Shown here in pieces: positions 8,277-17,042 of a DNA stretch of 64,000 nucleotides. Source of the stretch: Olavius algarvensis Delta 4 endosymbiont. GTDB lineage: Bacteria; Desulfobacterota; Desulfobacteria; Desulfobacterales; CAJINA01. The notes under the pieces are model-generated. The model saw only the letters and a program-made list of their open reading frames with translations. It had not been told where the DNA came from and searched no databases. A program made the position numbers and the translations under genes. Within the stretch, counting starts at the first letter, position 1. Every line of letters begins with the position of its first letter. The stretch lies in NCBI GenBank assembly GCA_905176665.1, contig CAJINA010000259.1:150363-214362 (forward strand), given 5' to 3'.

Positions 8277-9668
8277 TTACATGTTCATCAGCGTGGTCAG
8301 CATTTCATCCACGGTGGTGATAATTTTAGCCGAAGCCTGATACGTCTGCTGAAATTTAACCATGTTGATCATTTCTTCATCCAGAGACACCCCGGAAATC
8401 GAATCCCGGAAATTTTCGAACTGCTGAAGGGCATCCTGATTGAAATCATGGTTGAACTGCGCCTCGGCCGTTTTGATGCCGATGTTGCTGATCATGGCGT
8501 TATAGTAATCATCGTAAGTGGCCGTCCCGCCGTTCATGGTCAGTGCCGAACGAATATTGCCGAGGGCCAGGGCATTGCCGTTCCCGCCGGGCACGCCTGC
8601 CAGGTCGGCGGCCGCGGCGATGGCGGCCGGATCGGCGGTTACGGCAGGGTTGACCGCGATATCCGCGGCATCGGTCCCCGTAAAAAAGGCGACACCGGTA
8701 TTCCCGTTCAGGTTGAACCCGGCGGCATGCTGGGCGTTCACCGTGGTAATCAGGTCGGCCGCCAGGGTATCGAGCTGGATAATGTAACCGGCGGCAATGG
8801 TATCGCGGGTTTCCAGCCACCCTTTCAATTTACCGGCGGCAATGCTGCCGTTAATGGGAACGCCCGGGGCGGCATCCCAGACGATATCGTCAAAACCGGT
8901 TCCCGCGTTGACTGCGGTCGTCAACTGGCCGAAGGCTGGATTCCCCGGTGAGCCCACCAGGATGTTTCCGTCGCCGAGGGTGACCCGCACCTGGCCGCCC
9001 GGCTCTTCAATACTCGTAAAATTCAACAGACCGGAGAGGTCCTTGAGCGTTTGCTCCCGCATGTCCCGCAGGTCATTGGCGACAAAACCGGTCTGCTCCA
9101 TGGCGGTTATCTGCTGGTTCAGATCGTCGAGCTGGGTGGCCAGCGCATTTACTTTGGAAACGGTGGTCACGATGCTGGCGTTCAGATTGTTCTGGACCGT
9201 CTCGAGCTCCGTCCGTTTGGTACGCAACGTGGTGGCCAAAAGTTCGCTTTGCGAAGTGACGATGACCCTCTCATTGGTGCCGGCCGGGTTGTTGGCCAGA
9301 TCCTGCCAGGCATCCCAGAAACCCGACATGGCGCTATTGAGCCCCACGCCGTTGGCTTCATTGAAGAGGATCTCTATCCGCTCCATGCTCTCTTTCTGGG
9401 CTTCCCAGCGGCCGAACTGGTGGTTGGACTCGTTGATACGCGCCCCGATAAAGTCATCCCGGATACGTTGGATATCCTTGGCCCGGGCACCGGTACCCAC
9501 ATACCCGATGGGTGATTCATGCGGTCGGGCCGTTTCGATATTGACCCGCTGGCGCGTATAGCCTTCCGTGTTGGCATTGGCAATATTGTTGCCGGTGACG
9601 TGCAGCGCCATCTGCTGAGCGCTCAGCGAGAGTCGTCCGACGGATAAAAGATCGCTTATGGTTGGCAT
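8277..9668 (-). CDS. flgK: Flagellar hook-associated protein 1 FlgK
   Basis: 463 aa. The N-terminus (LSVGRLSLSAQQMALHVTGNNIANANTEGYTRQRV) is the rod/hook family signature and the C-terminus (SLDEEMINMVKFQQTYQASAKIITTVDEMLTTLMNM) is the FlgK/FlgE type. FlgK is the first junction protein at the distal hook end. The length is at the short end of the family, meaning a reduced surface-exposed middle region, which here is Ala/Gly rich. It is transcribed with flgL after cheB. Confidence 0.93.
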   Translation of the reverse strand: MPTISDLLSVGRLSLSAQQMALHVTGNNIANANTEGYTRQRVNIETARPHESPIGYVGTGARAKDIQRIRDDFIGARINESNHQFGRWEAQKESMERIEILFNEANGVGLNSAMSGFWDAWQDLANNPAGTNERVIVTSQSELLATTLRTKRTELETVQNNLNASIVTTVSKVNALATQLDDLNQQITAMEQTGFVANDLRDMREQTLKDLSGLLNFTSIEEPGGQVRVTLGDGNILVGSPGNPAFGQLTTAVNAGTGFDDIVWDAAPGVPINGSIAAGKLKGWLETRDTIAAGYIIQLDTLAADLITTVNAQHAAGFNLNGNTGVAFFTGTDAADIAVNPAVTADPAAIAAAADLAGVPGGNGNALALGNIRSALTMNGGTATYDDYYNAMISNIGIKTAEAQFNHDFNQDALQQFENFRDSISGVSLDEEMINMVKFQQTYQASAKIITTVDEMLTTLMNM

Positions 9669-9716
9669 GCTTGCTTACCTCCCGGGCACCTGCGGGTACC
9701 CGTCATTTGCTGCCCA

Positions 9717-10748
9717 TTACTTACCCAGGGCCCTGATGATGGCCCCGGGCACATTGTACAGGGGCAGCACTTTGTCCGCCGCGCCCAGTTTGATGGCCTC
9801 CTTGGGCATGCCGAAGACAATGCTGGTGGCCTCATCCTGGGCAATGGTTTGGGCCCCGGCCTTTTGCATGGCCAAAAGCCCTTTGGCGCCGTCTGCGCCC
9901 ATGCCGGTCAAGATGGCGCCGACCGCATTTTTGCCGGCCACTTTGGCCACCGTCTGAAACAGGACATCAACGGCCGGCCGCTGGTAGTGAACCCGGGGCC
10001 CGTCCTTCAAGCGGACCAAATACTGGGCGCCGCTCCTTTTCAGGACCATGTGATGGTTGCCCGGTGCAATCAGGGCCACCCCGGGCACCACCCGGTCACC
10101 GTCCTGCGCTTCCCGGATATCCATTTCGCAGACATCGTTGAGGCGGTCGGCGAACGACCTGGTAAAATTTTCCGGCATATGCTGAACGATGACGGTGCCC
10201 GGAAGGGTACCGGGCATTTCGCGTAGCACGGCCTCGATCGCCTTGGTACCGCCGGTCGAGGCTCCAATGGCCACTACTTTATGAGTCGTCTGCGAAAGCA
10301 GGTTTGCATAGTTTACTTTTTTATCGGCCACTTTCTTCTTGATTTCCGAGCGGTCCATGCGGGCGGCGGCGGCCGCTCGAATCGCGCGGGCCAGGTCACG
10401 ATGGACATCTTTGGTCGAGGAGGCTTCGCCCGGCTTACAGAGTACTTCAATGGCCCCCAGGTCCAGGGCTTTCAGGGCGATTTCACTGTTTTTAGGTGTC
10501 AGGGAGCTGAGGACCACTACCGGCATGGGAAAATGCTTCATCAGTTTGGCCAGAAAGGAAAGACCATCCATTCGGGGCATTTCCATATCCAGGGTGATGA
10601 CATCCGGCTTGAGTTTCACAATCTTGTCCCGGGCGACATAGGGGTCCACCGCCGTACCGACAATGTTGATATCGTCATAGCGGGATAGTTCTTCCGTCAT
10701 CACTTTCCGAACGACCGCGGAATCATCTACAATGAGTACATTAATCAT
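9717..10748 (-). CDS. cheB: Chemotaxis protein-glutamate methylesterase CheB
   Basis: About 343 aa. The N-terminal receiver has the acidic pair VDDS and the phosphoacceptor in TLDMEMPRMDG (Asp54). The C-terminal catalytic domain shows IGASTGG (Ser nucleophile), VIVQHMPENFT (His) and GMGADGAKGL (Asp). CheB removes methyl groups from, and can deamidate, chemoreceptors as part of adaptation. The ATG at 10748 is preferred over TTG at 10754 because of a GAAGGG site upstream. The partner methyltransferase CheR is not in this window. Confidence 0.95.
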   Translation of the reverse strand: MINVLIVDDSAVVRKVMTEELSRYDDINIVGTAVDPYVARDKIVKLKPDVITLDMEMPRMDGLSFLAKLMKHFPMPVVVLSSLTPKNSEIALKALDLGAIEVLCKPGEASSTKDVHRDLARAIRAAAAARMDRSEIKKKVADKKVNYANLLSQTTHKVVAIGASTGGTKAIEAVLREMPGTLPGTVIVQHMPENFTRSFADRLNDVCEMDIREAQDGDRVVPGVALIAPGNHHMVLKRSGAQYLVRLKDGPRVHYQRPAVDVLFQTVAKVAGKNAVGAILTGMGADGAKGLLAMQKAGAQTIAQDEATSIVFGMPKEAIKLGAADKVLPLYNVPGAIIRALGK

Positions 10749-10787
10749 CTGCAAATACCCTTCAAATGGATCGTGAGCGGCATCATA

Positions 10788-11264
10788 TTACTGGGCGGGA
10801 ACCTCCGGGATTTCCCCGTCAAAGGAGATGTAGATAAAACACATCCCCTCATCCAGTTCCAGCTGCACCTTGACCCCCCCGGCCACATCCGGCCGGTCGG
10901 ATGGTGCTTCGATTATCTGCGGTGCTGCTATATCGAAAACAGCCTCCTTCCCGCCGATCACCGGCAGAACATTGCCGCATACGATATTGATCGTCTCCCG
11001 GAGGGCATCCAGCTTCTGCTCTCCGGCAATGGTGTCTTCGTCATCCAGGCCTAGCATATTGGCAGCCAGTTCATCCAGGTCGCCTTCCGGGTATAAGATC
11101 AACATGCTGCCTGAAAACGGACCGGAGAACCGAATGGACACATCTACGGTCTCCCCCACTTCCGGCTCTATATCTTCATCTTCGGGTGTGGCAAAGATGA
11201 ATGCCAGCTTTTCCAGGGTTTGAACGCTCTCCTTGGCAACGATGGTTTTTATCCTGTCACTCAT
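10788..11264 (-). CDS. CheX/CheC-like chemotaxis phosphatase-type protein
   Basis: 158 aa. A CheC/CheX-like fold is suggested by SIRFSGPFSGSMLILYPEG and by the helix DALRETINIVCGNVLPVIGG, which carries the E-x2-N pattern of CheY-P phosphatases (Glu and Asn with the GN pair). Family members dephosphorylate CheY-P. Its start overlaps the end of cheY by 8 bases, so the two are translationally coupled, which fits CheY-P as its substrate. Confidence 0.78.
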   Translation of the reverse strand: MSDRIKTIVAKESVQTLEKLAFIFATPEDEDIEPEVGETVDVSIRFSGPFSGSMLILYPEGDLDELAANMLGLDDEDTIAGEQKLDALRETINIVCGNVLPVIGGKEAVFDIAAPQIIEAPSDRPDVAGGVKVQLELDEGMCFIYISFDGEIPEVPAQ

Positions 11265-11646
11265 TACCGTCTCCTATTCCGGTGATTTCCTGAATCGTAT
11301 CGCGTATGGTTTCAGGCGTGAAAGGCTTGTGGATAAAGCGGGCGCCCTTCTGGCGCAGACGCTCTATCCGCGTTTCCGAGCCTTCGGTTGAAATAACCAC
11401 TATCGGGGTATCCGCAAATTCCGGATTGGCCCGCATTTTGTCGATCATCTCCTCACCGTTCATCACCGGCATGGTGATGTCGACGACCACCAGGTCAATC
11501 CAGTTTTCGCCCAGCGCGTCCAGCCCTTCCTGACCGTTGGCTGCCTGGTAGACCTCCCCTAAAGGCAAGCCGGTCATCTTCATTGTCTTCAGAATCATCG
11601 CCCGCATGACTCCGCTGTCATCAACAATCAGGACGTTTAATGCCAT
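11257..11646 (-). CDS. cheY: Chemotaxis response regulator CheY
   Basis: 129 aa, single receiver domain. Asp9-Asp10 form the acidic pocket, Asp56 in VVVDITMPVMNG is the phosphoacceptor, and the Lys in FIHKPF is the conserved C-terminal lysine. Phosphorylated CheY binds the FliM switch protein and changes rotation. It is placed between the HDOD gene and the CheX-like gene. An AGGGGG site precedes the ATG. Confidence 0.9.
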   Translation of the reverse strand: MALNVLIVDDSGVMRAMILKTMKMTGLPLGEVYQAANGQEGLDALGENWIDLVVVDITMPVMNGEEMIDKMRANPEFADTPIVVISTEGSETRIERLRQKGARFIHKPFTPETIRDTIQEITGIGDGNE

Positions 11647-11682
11647 GATGTCCCCCTGTATCCATCTGTTATTGCTCTCATA

Positions 11683-12540
11683 TCATTCTTGAACGGCCAG
11701 GATTTCATTTAACTCCTCTATCCACATAAGTGTCTGGCTCGCCAATTTTTCCAGCAGTACGGCGGTAAGTCCCAGCCGCTTGACTGTCCCCTGGGCCGGT
11801 TCATACAGCAGCCCCTCCCGGCCCGTGCCAATGCCGATCATCTGGCACAATACGTTGGCCGCGTGTACGACGTCCGTCATCGTGTTCTGCTCAGGCGCCA
11901 GGTCCGGTTCGTGGTGCCAGCGCACCGCGTTGACGACATTGTCCGGAAATGACCAGTTCTGCAGAATCCGGGCACCGATTTCGGCATGGTCGGTGCCGAA
12001 GACGTCTCTCTCGATGGCCTGAAACGATTTTTCCGCGGAGACCTGAGCATCGATCGTGTCAAGATAGTCGGCCACGTGCTGTCCCAACAAGAGCTTGCCG
12101 ATATCGTGCAGCAGGGCGGCGGTAAATATCTCGGGATCTGCGGAGATCCCGATCTCTTCGACCAACTTTTCCGAGACCACCGATACGGCAATGGAGTGCC
12201 GCCACAAATCCCCTTTGTCCAGACCATATCCTTTTACCTCTTGACTCATCAGGCCGCTCATGCAGGTGGCCATGACCAGTTGAATCAACTTCTTCGACCC
12301 AAGGACCACTATGGCCTGCTTCAGAGAGCCGATTTTCTCGGAAAACCCGAAATAAGCGGAGTTGGTCAAACGCAGCACATTGGCGGTCAATTCAGGGTCC
12401 AGCCGCAAGGTTTCTTCGATCTGTGAAACGTCGAACTCCGGATCATCCAGCATGGACAGTACTTTAGCCGCGTTACCCGGCAGGCCCTGAAACGTCGCCA
12501 CGGATTCCAGTATCTTTTCAATAATAGGTTTCTCGCTCAT
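11683..12540 (-). CDS. HDOD domain protein
   Basis: 285 aa. Residues 15-210 form an HDOD domain (LPGNAAKVLSMLDDPEFDVSQIEETLRLDPELTANVLRL in outline), including LLHDIGK, so some HD metal-binding residues remain. HDOD proteins are mostly signalling scaffolds; no catalysis can be claimed. Its ATG overlaps the cheD stop by 4 bases (ATGA), so it is translationally coupled to cheD and should act within the chemotaxis system. Confidence 0.85.
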   Translation of the reverse strand: MSEKPIIEKILESVATFQGLPGNAAKVLSMLDDPEFDVSQIEETLRLDPELTANVLRLTNSAYFGFSEKIGSLKQAIVVLGSKKLIQLVMATCMSGLMSQEVKGYGLDKGDLWRHSIAVSVVSEKLVEEIGISADPEIFTAALLHDIGKLLLGQHVADYLDTIDAQVSAEKSFQAIERDVFGTDHAEIGARILQNWSFPDNVVNAVRWHHEPDLAPEQNTMTDVVHAANVLCQMIGIGTGREGLLYEPAQGTVKRLGLTAVLLEKLASQTLMWIEELNEILAVQE

Positions 12541-13010
12541 AGTTCGCTCTCCTCCCCGGCAGAACTGATGATCACCTGGCCGGTGGAAACATCAAAACGG
12601 ACCGTCCGACTCTTGGTCCCGCCCACGTCTTCAGCCGTCAGGAGTACATTATTTTTCCACAGCAGTTTTTTCAAAAGGGTATGGTTGCGCTCTCCGATCT
12701 TGAACATCTCGTTTTTACCCAGCGGATTCCCGCATCCGGCGGCCTTGACGATCAGGCGCTTTTTCACAGCGCCCATGTCGTAAAGCGTCTTGAAAAGGAC
12801 CGGCACCCCGGTATCCACGAACATGTGGGGGTTTGCTTTGGCTTTGTCCTTATTGATTTTGGACAGCGGCAGCATGGCGTGCAACAGGCCGCCGACCTTG
12901 GCCACGGGATCATAGATAGCCAGACCAAGACAACTGCCAAGTGCGTGGGTAATCAGAAAATCTCCATCCCTGCCCGTTTTCATATCACTGACCACAACTA
13001 CATGTCTCAT
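12537..13010 (-). CDS. cheD: Chemoreceptor glutamine deamidase CheD
   Basis: 157 aa from the ATG at 13010; a TTG at 13019 would add three residues. ITHALGSCLGLAIYDP holds the catalytic Cys27 and GGLLHAMLPLS the catalytic His44. CheD deamidates glutamines of chemoreceptors and, in systems with CheC/CheX, can interact with that phosphatase. A CheX-like gene is present three genes downstream. It overlaps the HDOD gene by 4 bases. Confidence 0.92.
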   Translation of the reverse strand: MRHVVVVSDMKTGRDGDFLITHALGSCLGLAIYDPVAKVGGLLHAMLPLSKINKDKAKANPHMFVDTGVPVLFKTLYDMGAVKKRLIVKAAGCGNPLGKNEMFKIGERNHTLLKKLLWKNNVLLTAEDVGGTKSRTVRFDVSTGQVIISSAGEESEL

Positions 13011-13065
13011 TGGTACCAACCTATCTTCTGGTTAGGGTCACTGGCTGACATCGTGTCTCCTCAGA

Positions 13066-15693
13066 TTAAGCGACAGCCTCACGGTCATCGCTCCCCGAAC
13101 GCTTTGAGCGCAGCGGTTGATCAGAATTTGCATGTTTCACGAGACCCCCCACATCAAGGATAAGGCCTACCCGTCCATTGGGCATAATGGCACCTCCCGC
13201 GATACCCGGGATCTCTCGCATGGTATCGCCCAGTGATTTTATCACGACCTGCTGGCGGCCGATCAGTTCATCGATGATAAAACCGGCCTGGTGGTTGTCG
13301 TCTTCGACGACCACCACCAGTTCGTTGTCACTGCCGTTGCCGTTCCCGTTGCTGCCACCGTTCAGATTGTACAAAGCGGATAGCTTGAACAGGGGTATCA
13401 GGCCTCCCTGGAGGGACAGCATCTGGCCTTTATTCAATACGGTTGAAATATCCGCAGACTCCGGTTTGACACTGCGGATAATGGACACCGTGGGAATGAC
13501 GTAAGTCTCTTTGCCCACCCGGACCACCATGCCATCGATAATCGCCAGGGTCAGCGGCAGACTCATCTTGAATATGCTGCCTGTGCCCATTTCAGATTGA
13601 ATCTCGGCCTGTCCGCGCAATGATTCAATGTTGCGTCTGACAACATCCATGCCAACCCCGCGCCCGGACACGTCGGTTACCTCTTTGGCCGTGGAAAACC
13701 CCGGCTCGAATATCATGTTGTGGATCTCCCGGTCACTGAGGTTGGTTCCCGGGTCAACCAGGCCGCGCTCGATACCCTTGGCCAGGATGACCTCTTTGTC
13801 CAGCCCCTTGCCGTCGTCTTCTATTTCCACGACCACGCTCCCGGCGGAGTGGTAGGCGGACAGTTTCACCGTGCCGGCCTCGGGCTTGCCATTGGCAACC
13901 CGCACATCAGGTGTTTCGATGCCGTGGTCCACCGAATTGCGGACCATGTGTACCAGCGGATCATTGATGACGTCCACCAGGTTCCGATCGATTTCAGTAT
14001 CTTCGCCTTCGGTCACGAAATTGACCTTCTTGCCGACTTTTTTGGAAAGGTCGCGCACCAGGCGCGCCATTTTATTAAAGGCGCCTTTCAGGGGCACCAT
14101 CCGCATGGACATACTCATGTCCTGCAGGCCCCGCACAATCTTGGAGGTATGACTGACCTTTTTGGCCAGTTCATGATTCTGGCTGTCCGTGATAACTTCG
14201 TCCTGGGCCACCATGGAGTGGGCAATGACCAGCTCACCCACCATGTCAATCAGCCGGTCCAGCCGGCTGGTGCCGACCCGGACGGATGATTCGACCGTGG
14301 CTTTACCTTTGATTTTACGCTGAGCGCGCAGCGCCTGGCCCACATCTTTGACGGTGGCCGCCTTGGCTTTTACCAGTTTTCCACCGATGGGGCCCTCTTC
14401 AGGTACCTTGACCGCATCTTCAACCTGCTCGCGATCGGTCTTGCCCTGGGCAATCAGCAGGTCGCCCAGACGCGGCACTGCGGTATCATCCTCATCGGCA
14501 CTGACACCGTGCGCTTCCGGATCGGCCAGAACCACCATCAATTCGTCATACCCGGCCGGTTTGACCAGCGACTCACCGCCCAGGGCCACCTGCACCAGGC
14601 CGATCAACTCCTTGATCATGTCCAGCGCTTTTAGAGAAAGGTCGGCGTAACCACCGCTGTACTGAATTTCCCGGTCCCGGACCCGGCTGAGCAGGGATTC
14701 GGCGTGGTGCCCCATTTCCGCAATCAGGTCCAGTTCCATAAAGGCGGCGGTGCCTTTGACCGTATGAAACGCCCGGAATATCATCCCCACCGACTCCATG
14801 TCGTCGGGATCGTTTTCCAGGGCCAAAAGGGCATCTTCGGCCTGTTCTATCAGATCCGTACTCTCGGTAATGAACTCCCCGATGAGGTCCAGATCCGGAT
14901 CATCGGGCATGTAATCTTCCGGTCCCGCCGCCTGGGCGACCGGCTCCGGTTCGGCTGCCGGGGCGTCATCGTCAACCGGGGCGGGCTCGTTCCCGGCCGG
15001 CTGCTCAGATGAGGTATCCGCCTGGGCCGGAATGGGTTCTTCGGCAGGTGTCGGCTCATCCAGGGCCTGCAAGGCGCCTTCCATAAGCCGGCCGATTTCC
15101 GCGATGGTTGCATCCGGGGCGTCCGTGGCACTCTCCACAACGTCGGCTAGCAGGGTTACTATCTCACCCACCATGTCTTTGATCTTAACCGGACAGCCGG
15201 CGGAAGCCCCATAGGTTTCCAGGTCAGCCTTCAAGTTTTCGAGTTCCGCGGTGTCATCCGGTTCCAGCGTGATCAGCTGGGCGGCGGCATCATCCAGTGA
15301 ATAGGCAGCCGGGGCCGTCTTTGCAGCCTGGTTTTCCTGTTCACCGGCCGCATGCCCCAGAGCAGTCGCCAGGCGGGAGTTGCCATCCGCCAGGGCAGTG
15401 TCATCGGATTCAGGGTCGTCCAGGTACTCAGCCAGATCGGCGATTCCCTGGGCCATCATATCAATCAGCTCGAAGAGGTTCTTGACCTTTTTCGCGCTGA
15501 CGGCCTCCATTGCCTCTATACACAGAGCGGTCAGGCGCTTCACAGCGGCGTCATCGGAAGCCACCACCTCCATGCAGGCCTCCAGAGCCACGGCCATGCG
15601 TTGCCACCCCTCTTTATCATTCAGGCTGACGGATTCGATATCCTCACTTATCTCACGCAGCAACTGTACCTGTTTTTCGTCTGCTCTGCCCAT
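13066..15693 (-). CDS. cheA: Chemotaxis histidine kinase CheA
   Basis: 875 aa. Residues 1-260 are an acidic, Ala/Asp/Glu-rich extension. The P1 Hpt domain has FRAFHTVKGTAAF with phosphorylatable His310. A short segment around residues 410-465 (RLGDLLIAQGKTDREQVEDAV) takes the place of a usual P2 domain. Dimerisation (SRLDRLIDMVGELV), the ATPase P4 domain (HMVRNSVDHGIE, DDGKGLD, GRGVGMDVVR) and a CheW-like P5 domain follow. It phosphorylates CheY and CheB in response to receptors. CheW and receptors are encoded elsewhere. AAAGGAC precedes the ATG. Confidence 0.95.
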   Translation of the reverse strand: MGRADEKQVQLLREISEDIESVSLNDKEGWQRMAVALEACMEVVASDDAAVKRLTALCIEAMEAVSAKKVKNLFELIDMMAQGIADLAEYLDDPESDDTALADGNSRLATALGHAAGEQENQAAKTAPAAYSLDDAAAQLITLEPDDTAELENLKADLETYGASAGCPVKIKDMVGEIVTLLADVVESATDAPDATIAEIGRLMEGALQALDEPTPAEEPIPAQADTSSEQPAGNEPAPVDDDAPAAEPEPVAQAAGPEDYMPDDPDLDLIGEFITESTDLIEQAEDALLALENDPDDMESVGMIFRAFHTVKGTAAFMELDLIAEMGHHAESLLSRVRDREIQYSGGYADLSLKALDMIKELIGLVQVALGGESLVKPAGYDELMVVLADPEAHGVSADEDDTAVPRLGDLLIAQGKTDREQVEDAVKVPEEGPIGGKLVKAKAATVKDVGQALRAQRKIKGKATVESSVRVGTSRLDRLIDMVGELVIAHSMVAQDEVITDSQNHELAKKVSHTSKIVRGLQDMSMSMRMVPLKGAFNKMARLVRDLSKKVGKKVNFVTEGEDTEIDRNLVDVINDPLVHMVRNSVDHGIETPDVRVANGKPEAGTVKLSAYHSAGSVVVEIEDDGKGLDKEVILAKGIERGLVDPGTNLSDREIHNMIFEPGFSTAKEVTDVSGRGVGMDVVRRNIESLRGQAEIQSEMGTGSIFKMSLPLTLAIIDGMVVRVGKETYVIPTVSIIRSVKPESADISTVLNKGQMLSLQGGLIPLFKLSALYNLNGGSNGNGNGSDNELVVVVEDDNHQAGFIIDELIGRQQVVIKSLGDTMREIPGIAGGAIMPNGRVGLILDVGGLVKHANSDQPLRSKRSGSDDREAVA

Positions 15694-15743
15694 TGTGTGG
15701 TCCTTTTGTCTCCACGATTAGCGGTTTGCTTACTTCAACAAAA

Positions 15744-16244
15744 TCAATATTTCCGGGACAACACCCGGCCGGCCGGCCGGCCCGTTCTAACCTGTCCCGT
15801 CTTCTGATACTCGGTCTGCGGATTGCAGATGCGCTCCACCAGGTCCAGGGAATTGCGGGCCAGGCCCAATCCCTGCTCGAGGTAGACCGCATTCTCCCGA
15901 TTCTTGGCCGCAGCCGTCCTGGCCAGGGACGTAATGTCAGCCTTCATCGCCCTGAGGCTGTCCTGCGCCCCTGCGCCCATAAATGTCAGCAGGGCCTCGA
16001 AGGTGCGAATGCCGGCCGGGGCCTCCAGGTCGGCGGCCATCCGATCTAAAAGCTGCTTTTTGCGGCCAGCCGCGGTCTGCAACTTACCGGCACAGGTTTC
16101 TTTGTCCAGGCGAGAATCGACAAGCCCTTCCAGGTCAGCGGTAATGGCCGCTTCTTTTTCCACTTCCAGGGCCTCGATCATCTCTCGGAAGATGCCGGCT
16201 TCCGCCTGCAGCAATTCAGATAGGTGCACGATGTCAGTTTTCAT
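15744..16244 (-). CDS. flgN: FlgN-like flagellar export chaperone
   Basis: About 166 aa, largely helical and rich in Leu, Ala, Glu and Arg, starting MKTDIVHLSELLQAEAGIFREM. FlgN chaperones FlgK and FlgL to the export gate. The position right after flgM and in the same unit as flgKL supports this call more than the weakly conserved sequence does. The ATG at 16244 is preferred to the GTG at 16250 because AAGGA is better spaced from it. Confidence 0.75.
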   Translation of the reverse strand: MKTDIVHLSELLQAEAGIFREMIEALEVEKEAAITADLEGLVDSRLDKETCAGKLQTAAGRKKQLLDRMAADLEAPAGIRTFEALLTFMGAGAQDSLRAMKADITSLARTAAAKNRENAVYLEQGLGLARNSLDLVERICNPQTEYQKTGQVRTGRPAGRVLSRKY

Positions 16245-16285
16245 GGTCACGATCCTTCATGTGAACAGCCGGATGCCGGGAAAGG

Positions 16286-16600
16286 CTAAGCGGATATGCG
16301 CTGGTTCAGGACACTCTCTTTGAGCATATGAAAGGCCACTTTGTCGCCTTTGACCACGTAGGTACCGCTGTTGATCTGGTTGCGGATATCACCCACTTTG
16401 TGTTGTCGAATGTCCGGCATGTTCATCAGTTTCTGTTTCGCGTCGTTTATCTCCCGCGCCTTGGGCGAGAGAACGACCTTGTCGTTTCGCCAGGCGGCAT
16501 CAGCGGCAGACCCCCCTGGGGTGCGGTCGGCTTTATAGCCCGTCTCAAGCTTGATGAGGTTTGGAATTCGCTGAACGTCACTTTTTCCCGATACCTCCAT
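16286..16600 (-). CDS. flgM: Negative regulator of flagellin synthesis FlgM (anti-sigma28)
   Basis: 104 aa, the usual size. The C-terminal half (DKVVLSPKAREINDAKQKLMNMPDIRQHKVGDIRNQINSG in outline) matches the sigma28-binding helices. FlgM holds FliA inactive until the hook is finished, then is exported. It is the first gene after a sigma28-type promoter, giving the usual self-regulated loop. AAGGAG lies 8 bases before the ATG. Confidence 0.9.
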   Translation of the reverse strand: MEVSGKSDVQRIPNLIKLETGYKADRTPGGSAADAAWRNDKVVLSPKAREINDAKQKLMNMPDIRQHKVGDIRNQINSGTYVVKGDKVAFHMLKESVLNQRISA

Positions 16601-16649
16601 ACTGACATCTCCTTTGGTCCGCTGGATCGTTGATCATATCTCACGACCA

Positions 16650-16676
16650 TTATCGGCCCTGGGGAGAAAAACCTTG
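16650..16676 (-). promoter_or_regulatory. Sigma28-type promoter of flgM
   Basis: On the minus strand CAAG-N15-GCCGATAA. The -10 box is a perfect sigma28 match and the spacing is right, while the -35 box is weak (CAAG against TAAA). The predicted start lies about 40 bp before the flgM ATG, so flgM-flgN-cheA-cheB-flgKL may be a late (class 3) unit. Confidence 0.65.
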
Positions 16677-16688
16677 AATATTAATTTT

Positions 16689-17042
16689 TTACCGCTCGTT
16701 GTCCCCCCCGGGAGTCTCGATCACACCCAACTGCCGCATGAGCAGAGTGGAAAGACCCAGTCCCCGGTTCTGGGCGATTTCCTGTGCGAGGCGTCCATCC
16801 AGCATGCCCGTGTAGATGTCCTGGGCTTGGCTTTTCCCAAAAAGATCCGATTTGGGAATGGTCGCCCGCATCTCCTTGATCAGCTGGTGCACAAAGAGGG
16901 ACTCCATGTCCTCGCAGGCTTTTTTCAGGCGTCTGGCTCTTTCCGCCGAGGCTGTCAACGGTTTGGATTTGTTGGCATTCCCGGCCGGAATGTTCCCGGG
17001 ATGCAAGGCAGCGGTTGCCAGTGATAGCAGTTTTTCCGTCAT
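16689..17042 (-). CDS. flgJ: Rod-binding protein FlgJ, N-terminal domain only
   Basis: 117 aa. RRLKKACEDMESLFVHQLIKEMRATIPKSDLFG is outlined by the FlgJ rod-binding motif, and DGRLAQEIAQNRGLGLSTLLMRQL by its C-terminal part. The muramidase domain found in enterobacterial FlgJ is absent, as in many other phyla, so a separate peptidoglycan hydrolase must open the wall. The start codon overlaps the flgI stop. Confidence 0.88.
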   Translation of the reverse strand: MTEKLLSLATAALHPGNIPAGNANKSKPLTASAERARRLKKACEDMESLFVHQLIKEMRATIPKSDLFGKSQAQDIYTGMLDGRLAQEIAQNRGLGLSTLLMRQLGVIETPGGDNER

